From Ascaris suum (taxonomy: Eukaryota > Nematoda > Chromadorea > Rhabditida > Ascarididae): a DNA stretch of 64,000 nt. The notes under the pieces are model-generated. The model made no database searches and had not been told where the DNA came from. It saw nothing but the letters and a program-made list of their open reading frames with translations. The stretch lies in assembly GCA_013433145.1 (NCBI GenBank), contig CM024168.1, forward strand, positions 8,812,184 to 8,876,183, given 5' to 3'. Both the position numbers and the translations under genes were made by a program. This document shows, piece after piece, positions 36,501 to 47,749 of the stretch (position 1 is the first letter of the stretch; the number at the start of each line of letters is the position of its first letter).

Positions 36501-39500
36501 TAGTCTTGTTCCGTAGTGGTCCACAGCTAGGGCTCGCAAGCCCTGAAATGCCTCAAAGGTATATTTGTATAAGTACCTCATAAGTCCCGAATCAATGCGA
36601 GGAAGTGCACTTAAACACACTTACATAGCCACGACAACCAGGGTATCAGCATCCTCTGCGTTCACTTCTCATCGTCGTCCATACTGATATCCAAGAAAAA
36701 TATGGAAAATTGACTTTGTAAGCCTAACGAGCAAAAATTACGGAATATTATTTATCTTGAAAGTATTTTGTCCACTTAAGTAAGTTTAGGCAAGTGATAA
36801 TAACTCATTTATATTAGAGGCTATTGTTGTTAACGTTCGATTATAATAATTCTCGAAGCGTTTACTAGTCAATTACTTGCTTTATAGCTGTGCACATCTC
36901 GTTTTGGATGGCCTGCAGCTTATTATGTTCATTCGCTCATGACTTTCATCTTCTTTGTTATATGGGTCGTTGCATATAGGAATCAACCAGGTTTGCTCGA
37001 TTTTTTATGTGCCTTTGATAAGTTATTGATGTTTTAGGAATCGAACATCTTCCACTTTTGCAAGGCGGCTATTCCCCAGTGGAAAGAGAAAAAATTGAGC
37101 CTTTAAGGAATTTAATTCGAAAGATTCTTCTTATATTTTGAAGTTCTCCGGTTCGTTTTCTGAAGTCCCCCAACTTTTACTCTATGCGGCCTTCTCTCCA
37201 TGCTTGCTAGGCCAGTTAAGGCTATGTCTCCTTCGTGCTCCGTGCACTGCTCCTGTTCTCTCTATTTACTGCTAACGACGTCGGTAACAGCCTCATGGTA
37301 GTGACGTCCATGGTTCACCCACTGATACGATTTAGCTTTCGCTCTTTGGCGTCCCTTTCTCACATTTTCTCATGAAAAATCTCCCAAATGCTGCATCGCA
37401 TTGTACGTTTTCCAGAAGGACAATGGCACTATACTAAATTGTGCTGGCTTGCTCCAAACTGGCGCATGTGTCATGCTGCATCGGTATTTCGTGAGATGGT
37501 ACATCATACCTCATCATTGGCATAATTCAAACAGAACAACAGGAAAATAAAGAAACTCTCTGCAAAATACTGTGCAAACAAATGACACATTCAGCATGTG
37601 AACGATATCAGTTTCTCGAGCGCATATTTCGTGGCGAGTTTTTCATGTGCTGTTGGGGCATATTCGATTTCCATCGACCAGATCTGCCTCATCCTCTCCG
37701 TTGCTCCTTGCATGCTTCGCAGAATGTTTTTTCATCCTTCCCTTGTTGTTGATCCCACGCCCGAAAAATTATACAACGTAAATAACAGTGGTCGTACACA
37801 CTAAGGACTACATTTATGAGACGTTCTTGCGCCTTGCTGTGTAGTAAATTCAACAATCATCGATGCATGAAGTCGCTTATAACAAAAAAACCAAGACCGC
37901 TGCTACCACTTCTGATTCCCTCTGCGGCAGCTTATATTAGCCAAGCTAGCTGATAGCCGAGGCAAGCCAAGCCGACTATCATAAAATATTTTTATGTGCT
38001 TTGCAGACGTGCCTGCAAGAAAGCACTACGAAGACGTAATATGTATATGAAGATTCTGCAAGCGTGTGAGATAGACGGCCACGAAGGCATCACTTTGCAC
38101 GTTACTTAGTGGCAATTTATAGAAATAGGTGATCAGTTAGGCAGAATGTAGAAGTGCATGTAAATCACACCAACTTCTCTAGCGCCGTCACCCCGTTTTT
38201 TTTTCTGCTGCGAGCAGAAAAAGATGATTGACCACCTAAATCAAAATACCCTTTTCAGTGCACAAACTTCAAGTTTTTCCTTATTTTTCGAATCACCATT
38301 TTGCTCATTCACTGATGCAGTTCTCCCTTTCTTCTCCACTCACGAAAAACGCAAAAGCGAATAATTTCAGCTGAGCATCCGCTAGTTGACAGCGCGGAGC
38401 TCGAAAAAATTAACAGAGGGCGTTTGCCTTGCGACTCGGAAGAAAAAACAGAAAAGAAAGATGAGAAGAAAATACCGTACCTGAAGATTATCCTAACGCC
38501 TACTATATGGGGTATATGGTTTGCTGCTATTGGGGATCTCGTCGCCGTTCAGGTTTGTTCCAAGAATTGAACAGATATTGCCAACATACTCGGATTTAAT
38601 CTCTTGTAATGGAATTGTTTTAATGTGACCGGAATTAATTTACCAACTTCTCATTTCGTGATTTTTTTCTGATTTAGCTCATTTCAGCCCAATGCAAATC
38701 ATCATTTCCTCAGCTTTTCGATTCTTTAGGTGTTCTCCAGAGAGAAATTAGGCAGACTTTTGTTGCTATATTCGAAATGGCAGTCCATGAAAATGCTTTA
38801 ATAGCCCTCATCAGTAATGATGTCCGAAATGTGATCAACCGATAATTAGTGATCCCTTTTGATATTTTCTTACAAAGCGCACATTCATTGAATTGAGTTG
38901 CAAAATAGCACACGTACAGTTTTGTGTGGCGTGTGTTAAAGACGCGACTGCCATGCGTCCCACCAAAAGATTTTCATCGCCATCTTCCTTGTCTGTCTTT
39001 TGCAATGGTGTTTCATCGTCATGGCTCTTTCTTCGTGTACCTGCACACATTACACCCTCAAATGAAGCACCGCATTAGAAAACATTATCACCTTCAACAC
39101 GAAGCTGGTGAAAGAAGGCTTATATCCTAGGTTTTTGCAGAACTCTGGGCTTGGATCTCCGAATTTTGCGGTGGCAGATGACGGGTGGGGTGTGCTGTCG
39201 TGCTTTCGAGGATAGGAGGAAAAAGGACATTCGAAGAAAACATGCAATAAGATATTAGAAAATACACAAACGAACAATTACAGCCTTCTCTTAAACGGAA
39301 AAAGGGAAGAGCGATAGGAAAAAGAGCATCGATGAGCATCGTCCGAGCAGTGTGTTGCTGAAAGCTAACATGTCTGCATTTAATTGCCAACCAGCAGCAG
39401 TAGAGGGCGAGCACTTCCAAACTTGGAAAGAACATTGATAAAAGAATTCTGGTTAGAATTGCAGTGTCGCTCCTCATTCAGTTAATAAGGGTGGCAACAC

Positions 39501-42500
39501 TGACATCGAGTGAAAGAAAAACGCCTCAGATTTCCGTGTCACTTAAAAGAGAAAAGTCCTGAACTCATCCAAAATTAGCAACAGGATTTAATTCTGCAAT
39601 TTTCAAATATTTCGGGATACACTGTGCGAACATTGTGTGCATAATGTGCGTTTTCATGAGCGCATTGCTCAAGCGACCTTTATATGTTTGCCGGCCTGAA
39701 GTGATCCTTTTAATTATGAAGACTCCAACCTCATGAGCATAATCAACAAACTTCTTGCGCTTCCTAGATGATATACCTTGATGATAATGGTTGACAATGT
39801 TGTCGAAAGCTAGTTCCATCCATTATAATCCCGAATTTGTTAATATATTCTGTCGAAGGTGACGGATTATCATATAAAGCATCAGAACATTTCAGGCTGA
39901 GTAACATGTTTTCAGTTGATCCAGACGTTCAGCCCGCAATATATACGCGAAATCCTCGGTTATTCGGTACGTAACACCGGGTTTTCGGCTGCATTGCCCG
40001 TATTCTGTCAGTTCATTGTTAAGGTATGAGTATTCACAATGCTCGGCTTATTTTTATTCGTTCAGGCAACCTTTATATCTTACCTATGCAATGGCCCCTC
40101 ATTGTAGCTCTTGGTGTATGCTAGCAGCTTTTAATGTAATAGAGAGGATATCTAGGAAATTACTGTTTTTACATTGAGCTTGTTGCCGCCTTCCAGGCGG
40201 TCCCCATAATCTTTAATAAACTAGCTTTGAAACAATTTTTTGACTTAAAAATTTCCTCCGGTAATGCTTAGAAACAATCGAAAGTATCTGTAATTGCACA
40301 GAAGCTAAATAAGGTGCGAAACACGATCTGCTATTTGAAATAGTGGATTATAGTGAATTATATTTGCGACGGCTAGAGCAAAATGAGCTTCTGAGATGCA
40401 AAAAAGCGCTGGCACAGGAAATAACGCTTTTATTTTACGGCTCAAACAGTAAATAGCTGCCCCAATGCTCAAAAATTTGATGACACATTGACTGATAACA
40501 GGCCTTTCATGAAACTGATCAACTGCAGCCAGCTATGAGGGAAATTTCCTTGTGGAACGCACGTTGACTACATGCAAAATCAAATTTGTTCACATTTCAA
40601 GTCAACAATGCCAACTCGTAATGAAATCGTGAATATTAGAAAACTATAAAGTATAGCCTATATCCATCAAATTTCACAGATTTGTAGCAGCCGAATTGAA
40701 ATTAGAGAGCAGACAGATAGATGGACAAACTTGCACCTTGTACATACAGAAAGACTCGAAGGCTTGATGATGCCATTATTTACTTTTATAAACTACTGGA
40801 ATGCTTCATAAAAACGTAAAAAAACAGACTTCGTCCATGCAACGAGCAATGGCGCACTTTCGAAGGAAAAGAAGAGAATGATAAGGGGCGGGGGCAGTAT
40901 AATTTGCAAGTTTTGGCAGATTGCGATAAAGCAGTAATCAAAAATTTTGACGACTGAATTTCTTCAGTTTTCATCAGATCTGCGCATTTTGCTGCAGGAT
41001 TAGGCGAACACCCACATATATTGAGCAGAATTGGTGTTCTAATTTCTGTGAAATACTGAGTTTTAGATGTTTCCGCTGCCCTGAATTGAGTCCCTCAAAT
41101 TATGCGAAACCATTAGAGAACTGCTCCAGATGTGAAGCTCTCATTACGAACTTCTACAAGGGATCGAAAGCTGCATAAAACCCGAAAAGCAGACTTTTGC
41201 CATGCAAGGGCGCACCATCACAATTGCTTATTTTGAGAGAGGGGAGCAGTGTAGTGTGCAAATTTCAACAAGATGCTATGATAATTCCGAAATTTTTGCC
41301 ACTTTAACATGTATTCCATCCAATCTCTGCAATGTGTTGCAAGACGGAATTGTTTTTTAATGCTGTTCATATGGAACATTTGAAGCTCATGGAAAAGTGC
41401 AGCTGGTACGGCACGTTTTGATGGTAAGCTGATTTTTGGTGTCCAATTCTGTCCTCTTCTTCTAACTACCTTCAGTTCGAGACGGCATTCACGCAGTTTA
41501 CCATGTCCCAATGCAGCGTTTTTTGAAGGAGCATAAATCATCGGATTATTCCCCCGCGTTATTCATTCGACGGCAGATGAAGCTCACCACCCCTTCCTAG
41601 GTTCACCCAGATCTTTCCTTTGCATCCATCTTGTGTACTTCAAAACGCTGAAGCGCAATCGTGTTGCTCTCGAGGCCTTAACATAAAAGCGCTCGCTGCA
41701 AGTCATCGACGCATGTTGGGTGCTTTTCGCTTGTGCTTTTATAGTAAAAATTGCCAGCGTAGAAGTGTACATTCTAATCATTTTCTGCTTTCAATGTCTT
41801 AAATGATAAATTCGTTTTAAAAACTCTACCTGCAACTCTTCATTACTTGAATTTACCTGAGTACACATAAAGAAGAGCTCATTCGAGTATTTGGCACCGT
41901 TACTGCTACGTCACATTTCCCTACTTCTCGCTTTGAGGCTGCTTGTTAGTGTGGTGCAACTTTCACGCCAGCTGAAGGAAGTTCTCGAAAAAAACGTTGA
42001 AGATCATATACTTCTAATTGAAACAATCGACTTTGCCTCAGAATTTTACCTTGGAAAGAAACTAATAAAAAGAGGGACTTAAGTAGCTGAGGCGATGCAG
42101 ACATTCTCAAGAAATGACTTTTGAGTATCGCAAAAGTGAGGTGAAACTTTTATATCCCTCATTTATGCCAGTTCTTATTCGTCGAATTTTGGGGATAAAT
42201 GCGAATTTTTATTACTGGGACCTGCCAAGAACTTCACCAGGGTTTCATTAGTAACTTAATCTAACAGTATTCCTTTGCACCTCCCAATGAAAGGAATGAA
42301 AAATACAAATTCCCACGTAAAACATCACAACTCTGTCTGCCTGCGATTACATGTCGCTTCTAAGAAATGTGAATCTTCGACAGTTGAGAGGTAGCAATCA
42401 CTGAAACTCCGAAAGCATTATGTCTCGGAAAATCCCTGATTTCATTATATTGCAGGAAGTTCTATGAGGAATTCAAAAATCCAGTCCAATTAAACCCGAA

Positions 42501-45500
42501 TTTCAGCAGGTACTCTTGCCTTTTCACCTTCGGCAGACAAGAATCTGGTACAGCCGTCCTTGAATGTTTCTCGTTGATTCATTTCCATACATACTAACGT
42601 GAGTGTCTAATCGCTGCACCAAGAAATAAGCGCACAGGTTTCCCCAATGAGTTTGTTACTGAATTCTCGTACGACTATTTACAGATAATTGCCGGCTACA
42701 TTAGCGATAAAATGCATTGCTTGTCGGAGACAAACAAACTGCGTCTTTACAATTCTCTCGCACTCGCTGCACCTGCTATATTTTTGATCGCTCTTGCCTT
42801 CCTTCCTAAAGGTAACGTTTTGATCGCAAATATTCAAATCTTCTACCATATGCGACATGAGTGAATAAATTCCTCCTGAGAACGCGATGATTTGGTGCTG
42901 AAAAGAAGTAGAGCCACAACTGCTTCTTATTTGCTAGAGAAACAGAGAGCGATTCAAAATGTGCTCCAGTTAAGTCACTCTTCAGTTTTCGCACCATTAG
43001 CGGGAAATAAACTTTTTAAGGCTGCGCACAAAACTCCGCAAACTTCGATGAAGTAAGAGAATCATTGAAAGGTTATTGAGTTCAGTCACAATACTGGTAA
43101 ACCGTAGAGCAGGAAGAAATATCATAACGATGCAGGTTAATAACTGAAAGTTTTTCCAAATCATCTCAACTTCTGCTGCAGTTAGGAACACCATAAACCG
43201 TGTAAGAAAACGACTCAGTTAAATGTAAACCACGAGATGCGGAAACTCTACTCTCTTAGACTAAACAGTTACACGGAAATTGGTTTAAAGAATGGTCGGG
43301 TCGATCTAGCTGTCCTGCTTCGCAGAAAATTACTGGTCAAGTAAAATGCTGCAAAATAAAAAAGAGGTGGCGCTGATTTTGCTGCAATAGGAAGCAAATT
43401 GTGCTGAAAATCTGTTGTAAGCAAAATAGACAGAAATGAGCCTTTAAGCCTCTATCATCACTCTTAGTTAACGGCTGTCACCTGATAGGTTGAACAGAGC
43501 ACACTGTATCGAAATTTTTTTCTGCACATTGCTGTTCCCTCTCATTGGTAGCTCATCCCTAATAATCCGAAAATTTTCCACTCGTCAAATGTTTAATATT
43601 TGAAATTGCTCTCCAATCTCTATGGCTTAGGAAACGCAACGCTTGGAATTGTCCTGATGACGGTGTCGACGTCGATGTTCGGATTCAATGGAGGAGCTTT
43701 CATTAAGGTACCTCCTGATTAGTTCCGTTTTCAACTGCTACTACGCCGCAGGAAATATCACATGGATATTATTCCTTTCTAGCCATCACTTATGATGAAA
43801 GATGTGCGAAGCTCGGTTTGCAAAGTGGACGTTGTAGGTAGATGTTGAAGGTTGTTGAAAATACTTTGCAGCGGATTTGTGCATGTGACTGCTGATCAAT
43901 GACGTTTATGATTTAAACGTATGACATCATAGCTAGCAAGATAAATCATCGCCTGCACAGCATTAATATTGCTCAATTTCAAGGGCGGTTCGGTTTTCAC
44001 TAAACAATCTGGAAGTAAATAATGGAAAATTAGTGAAGGTTTGCTCCCCTCATCAGGTGCGTTACAAATAAAACAACCCTTAATATAGTCCTATACCGGG
44101 AGTCAGAAAATTGCTCTTATTTATAACTATGAGAACTTTCTCGTGGAGTAAAAGAGCAGAACTAGCTGCTAGAAGTTATCAGAATGCCAAAAGCGTCCAC
44201 TTAATGTGGAGCTAGAGGAGCCATTAACGGACAAGTTTTTAAGGTGGTCAGCTTCCAAAAGGATGATCGGCGATCGAAACGCTTGCTTACATTTCCGAAA
44301 ATTTACATGCATCCATTCCTACAACTGATGAATATTTTAAAACTCCATCTGCTGCCTCAGATTTTGCCCAAGCAGATTAGAAGAGCACAAAACAGCGCCA
44401 CGTTCAACAAACGAGCAGGTTGAACTGATATTTGCCTACGAGGTTCATTCCTTCCAACTAATTCTTGCATTCTTCAAGATATGGAAGATGCGGTTGAGCG
44501 CCGGTTCTTCTATCTTGTCGATTCATCAAGGCCAACGACCACAAATTTGAGAGATTCAATAGCATAGAGCTTGAGAGATTTCGCGCTAGTGAAGAAGGCC
44601 TAGCAAGGGGAGTTCTCCAAAAAAACATGACCTTGTTGTGATCTTTGTTGAAGATTGGTTAGTATCGAAATTTTGCTGTCGGAGCTTTTAGGGCTGAGGA
44701 GTATGGCGACTTTCTCAACCTACGTGGAAACTCATTCATCCTAAAATGTTGCATATATATGGCACTGAACTTTAAACTCCACATTGAAAAATCGAACGAC
44801 GTAATTTCAAGGCACATCGTTGAATTTGAACGGATATTGGGTGGGAGATCATGACAACGTCTTGATTAACAGTTATTTTAGTACCCCATTGGGCTTCTGT
44901 CTCCCCGTCTATTCCCAAAGACACAAGCTTTGCGTTTTGCGCGCACACACGAAGCAAACTAATCCAGTACCACATCGGTTTAACACGATGAATGCTCGTT
45001 TTGGCTCAGACATTTCGTAATTGTTGGTTGAGACATTTCGTAATTTCGTAATTCACCTTCTTAGAAAAATCTTCCATTTAAAGCAATATCTGAATTTTTA
45101 GTGTACAAGTTTGGTTTCGCGGCAGTACAGCCAATTTGTGCTGGGAAATATTCAAGTGATATGGTGTATTGCGATGCTCGTCTGCCCTATTATTGTAAGT
45201 CTTTACCCAAATTCTTTAATTATGGATGTTATTTATGACCTTTTGAATGTGCAAGCTTGCGTCGTTATTCGAATCCTACTCTCGCGTTTCTCAAGACTGC
45301 GGATGGTGCTCCTTTATACTGCTTCCTCCACCCCCTCCCCCCTCCCCACGCGCCTCTCCAGATCAGGTCATTCCCCCCTCTTATCTGTAAAACGACTTTC
45401 GTTCAAACATCGCATCGCTCATTCTTTCATGGCGAAAAACCTTCCTATCAGTCTTTCCAATCATCGCTCCTTTTTACCCAATTTCATTTTGACAAGCGAC

Positions 45501-46469
45501 TAATATGGGCGGCGATGAAAACATTTCATTAATGGCAGTATGCCATTCCCTCCCACCTCCCCCCTTCCCCCCCCCCCCCCACCTCCCTTTGACTTTGATA
45601 GATCAAATTGAATGTTAGCTTAGGAGGCGTCTCAGAGTGTTCCTTATAAGCACCCACTTTCGCAGCACTTGCTTCAGAGGTTCTCGAAGCACATAGAACG
45701 ACTCACGAAAGTGTGCTTCACGAGTAAACTTGTCAAAGCCCAAAAAAGCGACTAAATTGTCAACTTCGAACAAATCGTATCGATTGTGCAAATCTGGCAC
45801 GAAATCTAGTTACTCATCATTTTTTATCCGCGTGTCCCATTCGTAAATCTTCCCATGTTAGTCTCAAGCGGTTCATTAAAAAAAGTTATAGTGGTAGCAT
45901 GACCTTCTCTAGGGAATAACCTTTCCGCAGAAGAACACAACTGATTACTTTCCACGAAAAATACCTTTAGGCGATATAGTCTAAATGCTTTGTAAGCTTT
46001 CTGATGAGATATTCCTGCATCTTGTACAAGCTGTGTTTCGCTCTAGCTTATGTATTTGTGGCACTAAAGAAGGCCACTGAGTTAATTCATGCTCGAATTC
46101 ACATTGCTCCCTAACAAAAAGCATTGGAAGGCCCATATGAATAAACCGATAAACTGCGCCCATATTGCTATTTCTTAGCAATCCGTATAACTGAGCGGTG
46201 GGTATCCTCACAAAAACACATATTGTGTCAGCTTCATGTGTTTTTGTATCAGAGGTAGAGTCAGAGGTAGACGTAAAGTGTCAGAGGTAGAGAAAAGTAC
46301 CTCTGATACGTTTCTCTACCTATTTGATTTCCAGGTGAACTCACTGCTCCACGAAGGGACGATTTATGAGTGGAGAATAGTGTACTTGTTGCATGCGGCA
46401 ATTCTTCTCGTAACAAACGCTATCTTCTGTTTTCTGGCAACTGCAGATCCGGCCTCATGGACACGCTAA
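27537..46469 (+). CDS. Major facilitator superfamily transporter, SLC17-like, complete
   Basis: A 12-helix secondary transporter of the anion/sodium-phosphate (SLC17-like) branch; its substrate cannot be read from sequence. Exons: 27537-27677, 32346-32459, 34738-34860, 35285-35428, 36888-36990, 38371-38552, 39916-40023, 42685-42811, 43631-43707, 45102-45194 and 46335-46469 (TAA 46467-46469). They sum to 1347 nt, 448 residues, and every junction is in phase. The ATG is directly followed by a basic residue and helix 1 (RYYVLILTAICLTSVMSNIV). Exon 2 holds a helix (FSSVAIGALIAVFPLTYVIQ). Exon 3 has YGVRWIFFVAG, and the exon 3/4 join gives RIVQGAGFAACLPTVGVVAS followed by KWA, the family's helix-4 signature. 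Exon 6 has a charged central loop (HPLVDSAELEKINRGR). Exon 8 has AGYISDK, and exons 9-10 FGFNGGAF and SRQYSQFVLGNIQV. The usual long N-terminal glycosylated loop is short (about 30 residues). Introns reach 4.7 kb. Confidence 0.93.
29158..29240 (+). repeat. Dispersed element with a KAHY-like frame, copy 2
   Basis: After CTTGTTAG the plus frame reads FLENFIRKAHYGSLVFVRIN, related to the segments at 16205 and 62860. It lies in the first intron of the transporter and is not part of its frame. Confidence 0.4.
33000..33230. repeat. Possible decayed mobile-element fragment in a transporter intron
   Basis: This patch in intron 2 of the transporter is more GC-rich than its surroundings. A plus-strand frame of about 35 codons reads ERVAELLLNGMHELPTLAKT, vaguely like the C-terminal end of a mariner-type transposase (G-I/M-x-x-L-P). 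The diagnostic RW and catalytic region are absent, so this is only a suggestion. It may equally be an unclassified dispersed repeat. Confidence 0.15.
34301..34589. repeat. Dense, both-strand open patch, possible dispersed repeat
   Basis: Both strands are open for about 90 codons at 34301-34589. The sequence lies just before transporter exon 3 and is not part of its reading frame. Minus-strand residues include GQPGGGRFPTFHDGSRRSFF; plus-strand residues include KVGKRPPPGCPSHTFVG. Higher GC and dual openness suggest a repeat of coding origin rather than a gene. I do not recognise the family. Confidence 0.3.
40795..41460. repeat. Diverged tandem duplication inside a transporter intron, period about 370 nt
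   Basis: Two related blocks follow each other in the 40.0-42.7 kb intron, starting near 40795 and 41165. Shared landmarks include GCTTCATAAAA / GCTGCATAAAA, CAGACTT, CCATGCAA and GGCGCAC, then GCAGT with a TTGCAAGTTT or GTGCAAATTTC. After these come CTGCGCATTTTGCTGCAGGA near 40980 and CTGCAATGTGTTGCAAGACG near 41326. Indels and many substitutions show the event is old. Confidence 0.65.
45559..45585. repeat. C-rich tract with poly(C) run
   Basis: A pyrimidine tract with a run of C in the last transporter intron. A similar C-rich tract is at 45329-45352. Simple sequence, no further meaning seen. Confidence 0.9.
46211..46309. repeat. Nested inverted and direct repeats before the last transporter exon
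   Basis: CAAAAACACAT (46211-46221) pairs exactly with ATGTGTTTTTG (46236-46246). GTATCAGAGGTA (46246-46257) pairs exactly with TACCTCTGATAC (46298-46309). Between the second pair, TCAGAGGTAGA recurs as direct repeats at 46249, 46261 and 46281. The block ends 25 nt before the exon at 46335, where the branch point and polypyrimidine tract would lie. Confidence 0.93.
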
Positions 46470-47740
46470 GAAGCCCCAACGTGATGAGTCTTCCTCGTGA
46501 ACCGTATAGTTTCTCTGAGAGTGAAAGAATGGAAATGCTGTAGCTTAAAATTTATCTCAAATCGCTTAAATGTATTAGCAAGTGAATACAGTCGTCTCGA
46601 GTAATTGTTTTTACCGTTTCAAGAACCCATCTGCTAGAGGTGGCAAGCCCGATAAAATAAGATGGTTAGAGCTCTGGCTCTGGTGATATGCAGAATTCTT
46701 GCTGTGGACTCCGGGTGCACCAAAACTGAAATGTACTCCTGCTGCTTTCGACTGCAGAGAGAAGAGCAATTAAATTCGTGACTAGTACTTCTTCCAAAAT
46801 TAGGATCGATTCTCGGACTAGGATTCTGAATCAACTCTCAATCCAACTCCGAAGTGTGAAACTCTTCATTGTAATTCTGGCGTTGCATTACTGCATTATA
46901 TTTTCGCTGCCAAAGATCTTATTCACTTGACAATACCAGAAGAAATGTTATACAACGCTCTCGAATCTTACGATGAGAGCAGTCCAGGTCAGAATACCAG
47001 ATTATGTCGAACGAAATCCACCATCACAACAACGAATAAGGAACATGAGCTGAGTTTAGGCACGTAGGCGCAGGTTAGTTTTATCTTTCTGTGTCTTTAC
47101 AGCAGTCTTACCTAGTGTGGAAGGAGCAGCGGGTTCAGAAGTTGAGCCCATATGCTCTGTAGTCCGGCCATTTAAGCGAAACTACCAGCTAAATAATTAT
47201 GCGTGATGGCCTCTAAGCTAGGTTATGCGGCTTCCAGTTATATTCGTTTTCACATCCAGAATACTTACGGTGACAATGAATATTAAAAAAAAAAGTTATA
47301 TCAACAGAAAAAGTGCTTCAAATCCCACAAACTCAAGGCATCGAGACATGTCTTTAGTTTTTATGCTATCCAGCTCATCGCAAGAATGAAAGAATAAGGG
47401 ATTGCATCAGTGAGAATTCGGTCACTGCCAAAGATGGGCGAGCTCTCAATGCATTGCCACTAGAGCAAAGTATATGAAGGACGCCCTTACACAGATTTCA
47501 CTCTCTCAAAAGGCAATCTTTTCTTCTAGCATGAAATCGAACTAGATGAAAGCTCTTAGAAGTTTTCGAGACTGTTGCAATTCGGGTTTATTCCATTTGC
47601 GGTCTTGACGTTTCATATTTCATTCATTTTTGGTTTTTGAGCTTTCACCCTGGCGCAGCTTGCTGCTAAAGAGTTCTTAGTTCTTAGTTTTACTCGATTT
47701 TTTCTCTCAACAAAAATTTTGTTCTAACCGATCTCGACAG
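46470..47740. other. Intergenic, 3' flank of the transporter
   Basis: Nothing gene-like is supported. I see no canonical AATAAA close to the transporter stop. A purine run lies near 47287. The left arm of the ShKT duplication begins near the end of this stretch. Confidence 0.4.
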
Positions 47741-47749
47741 TGCCTATCA

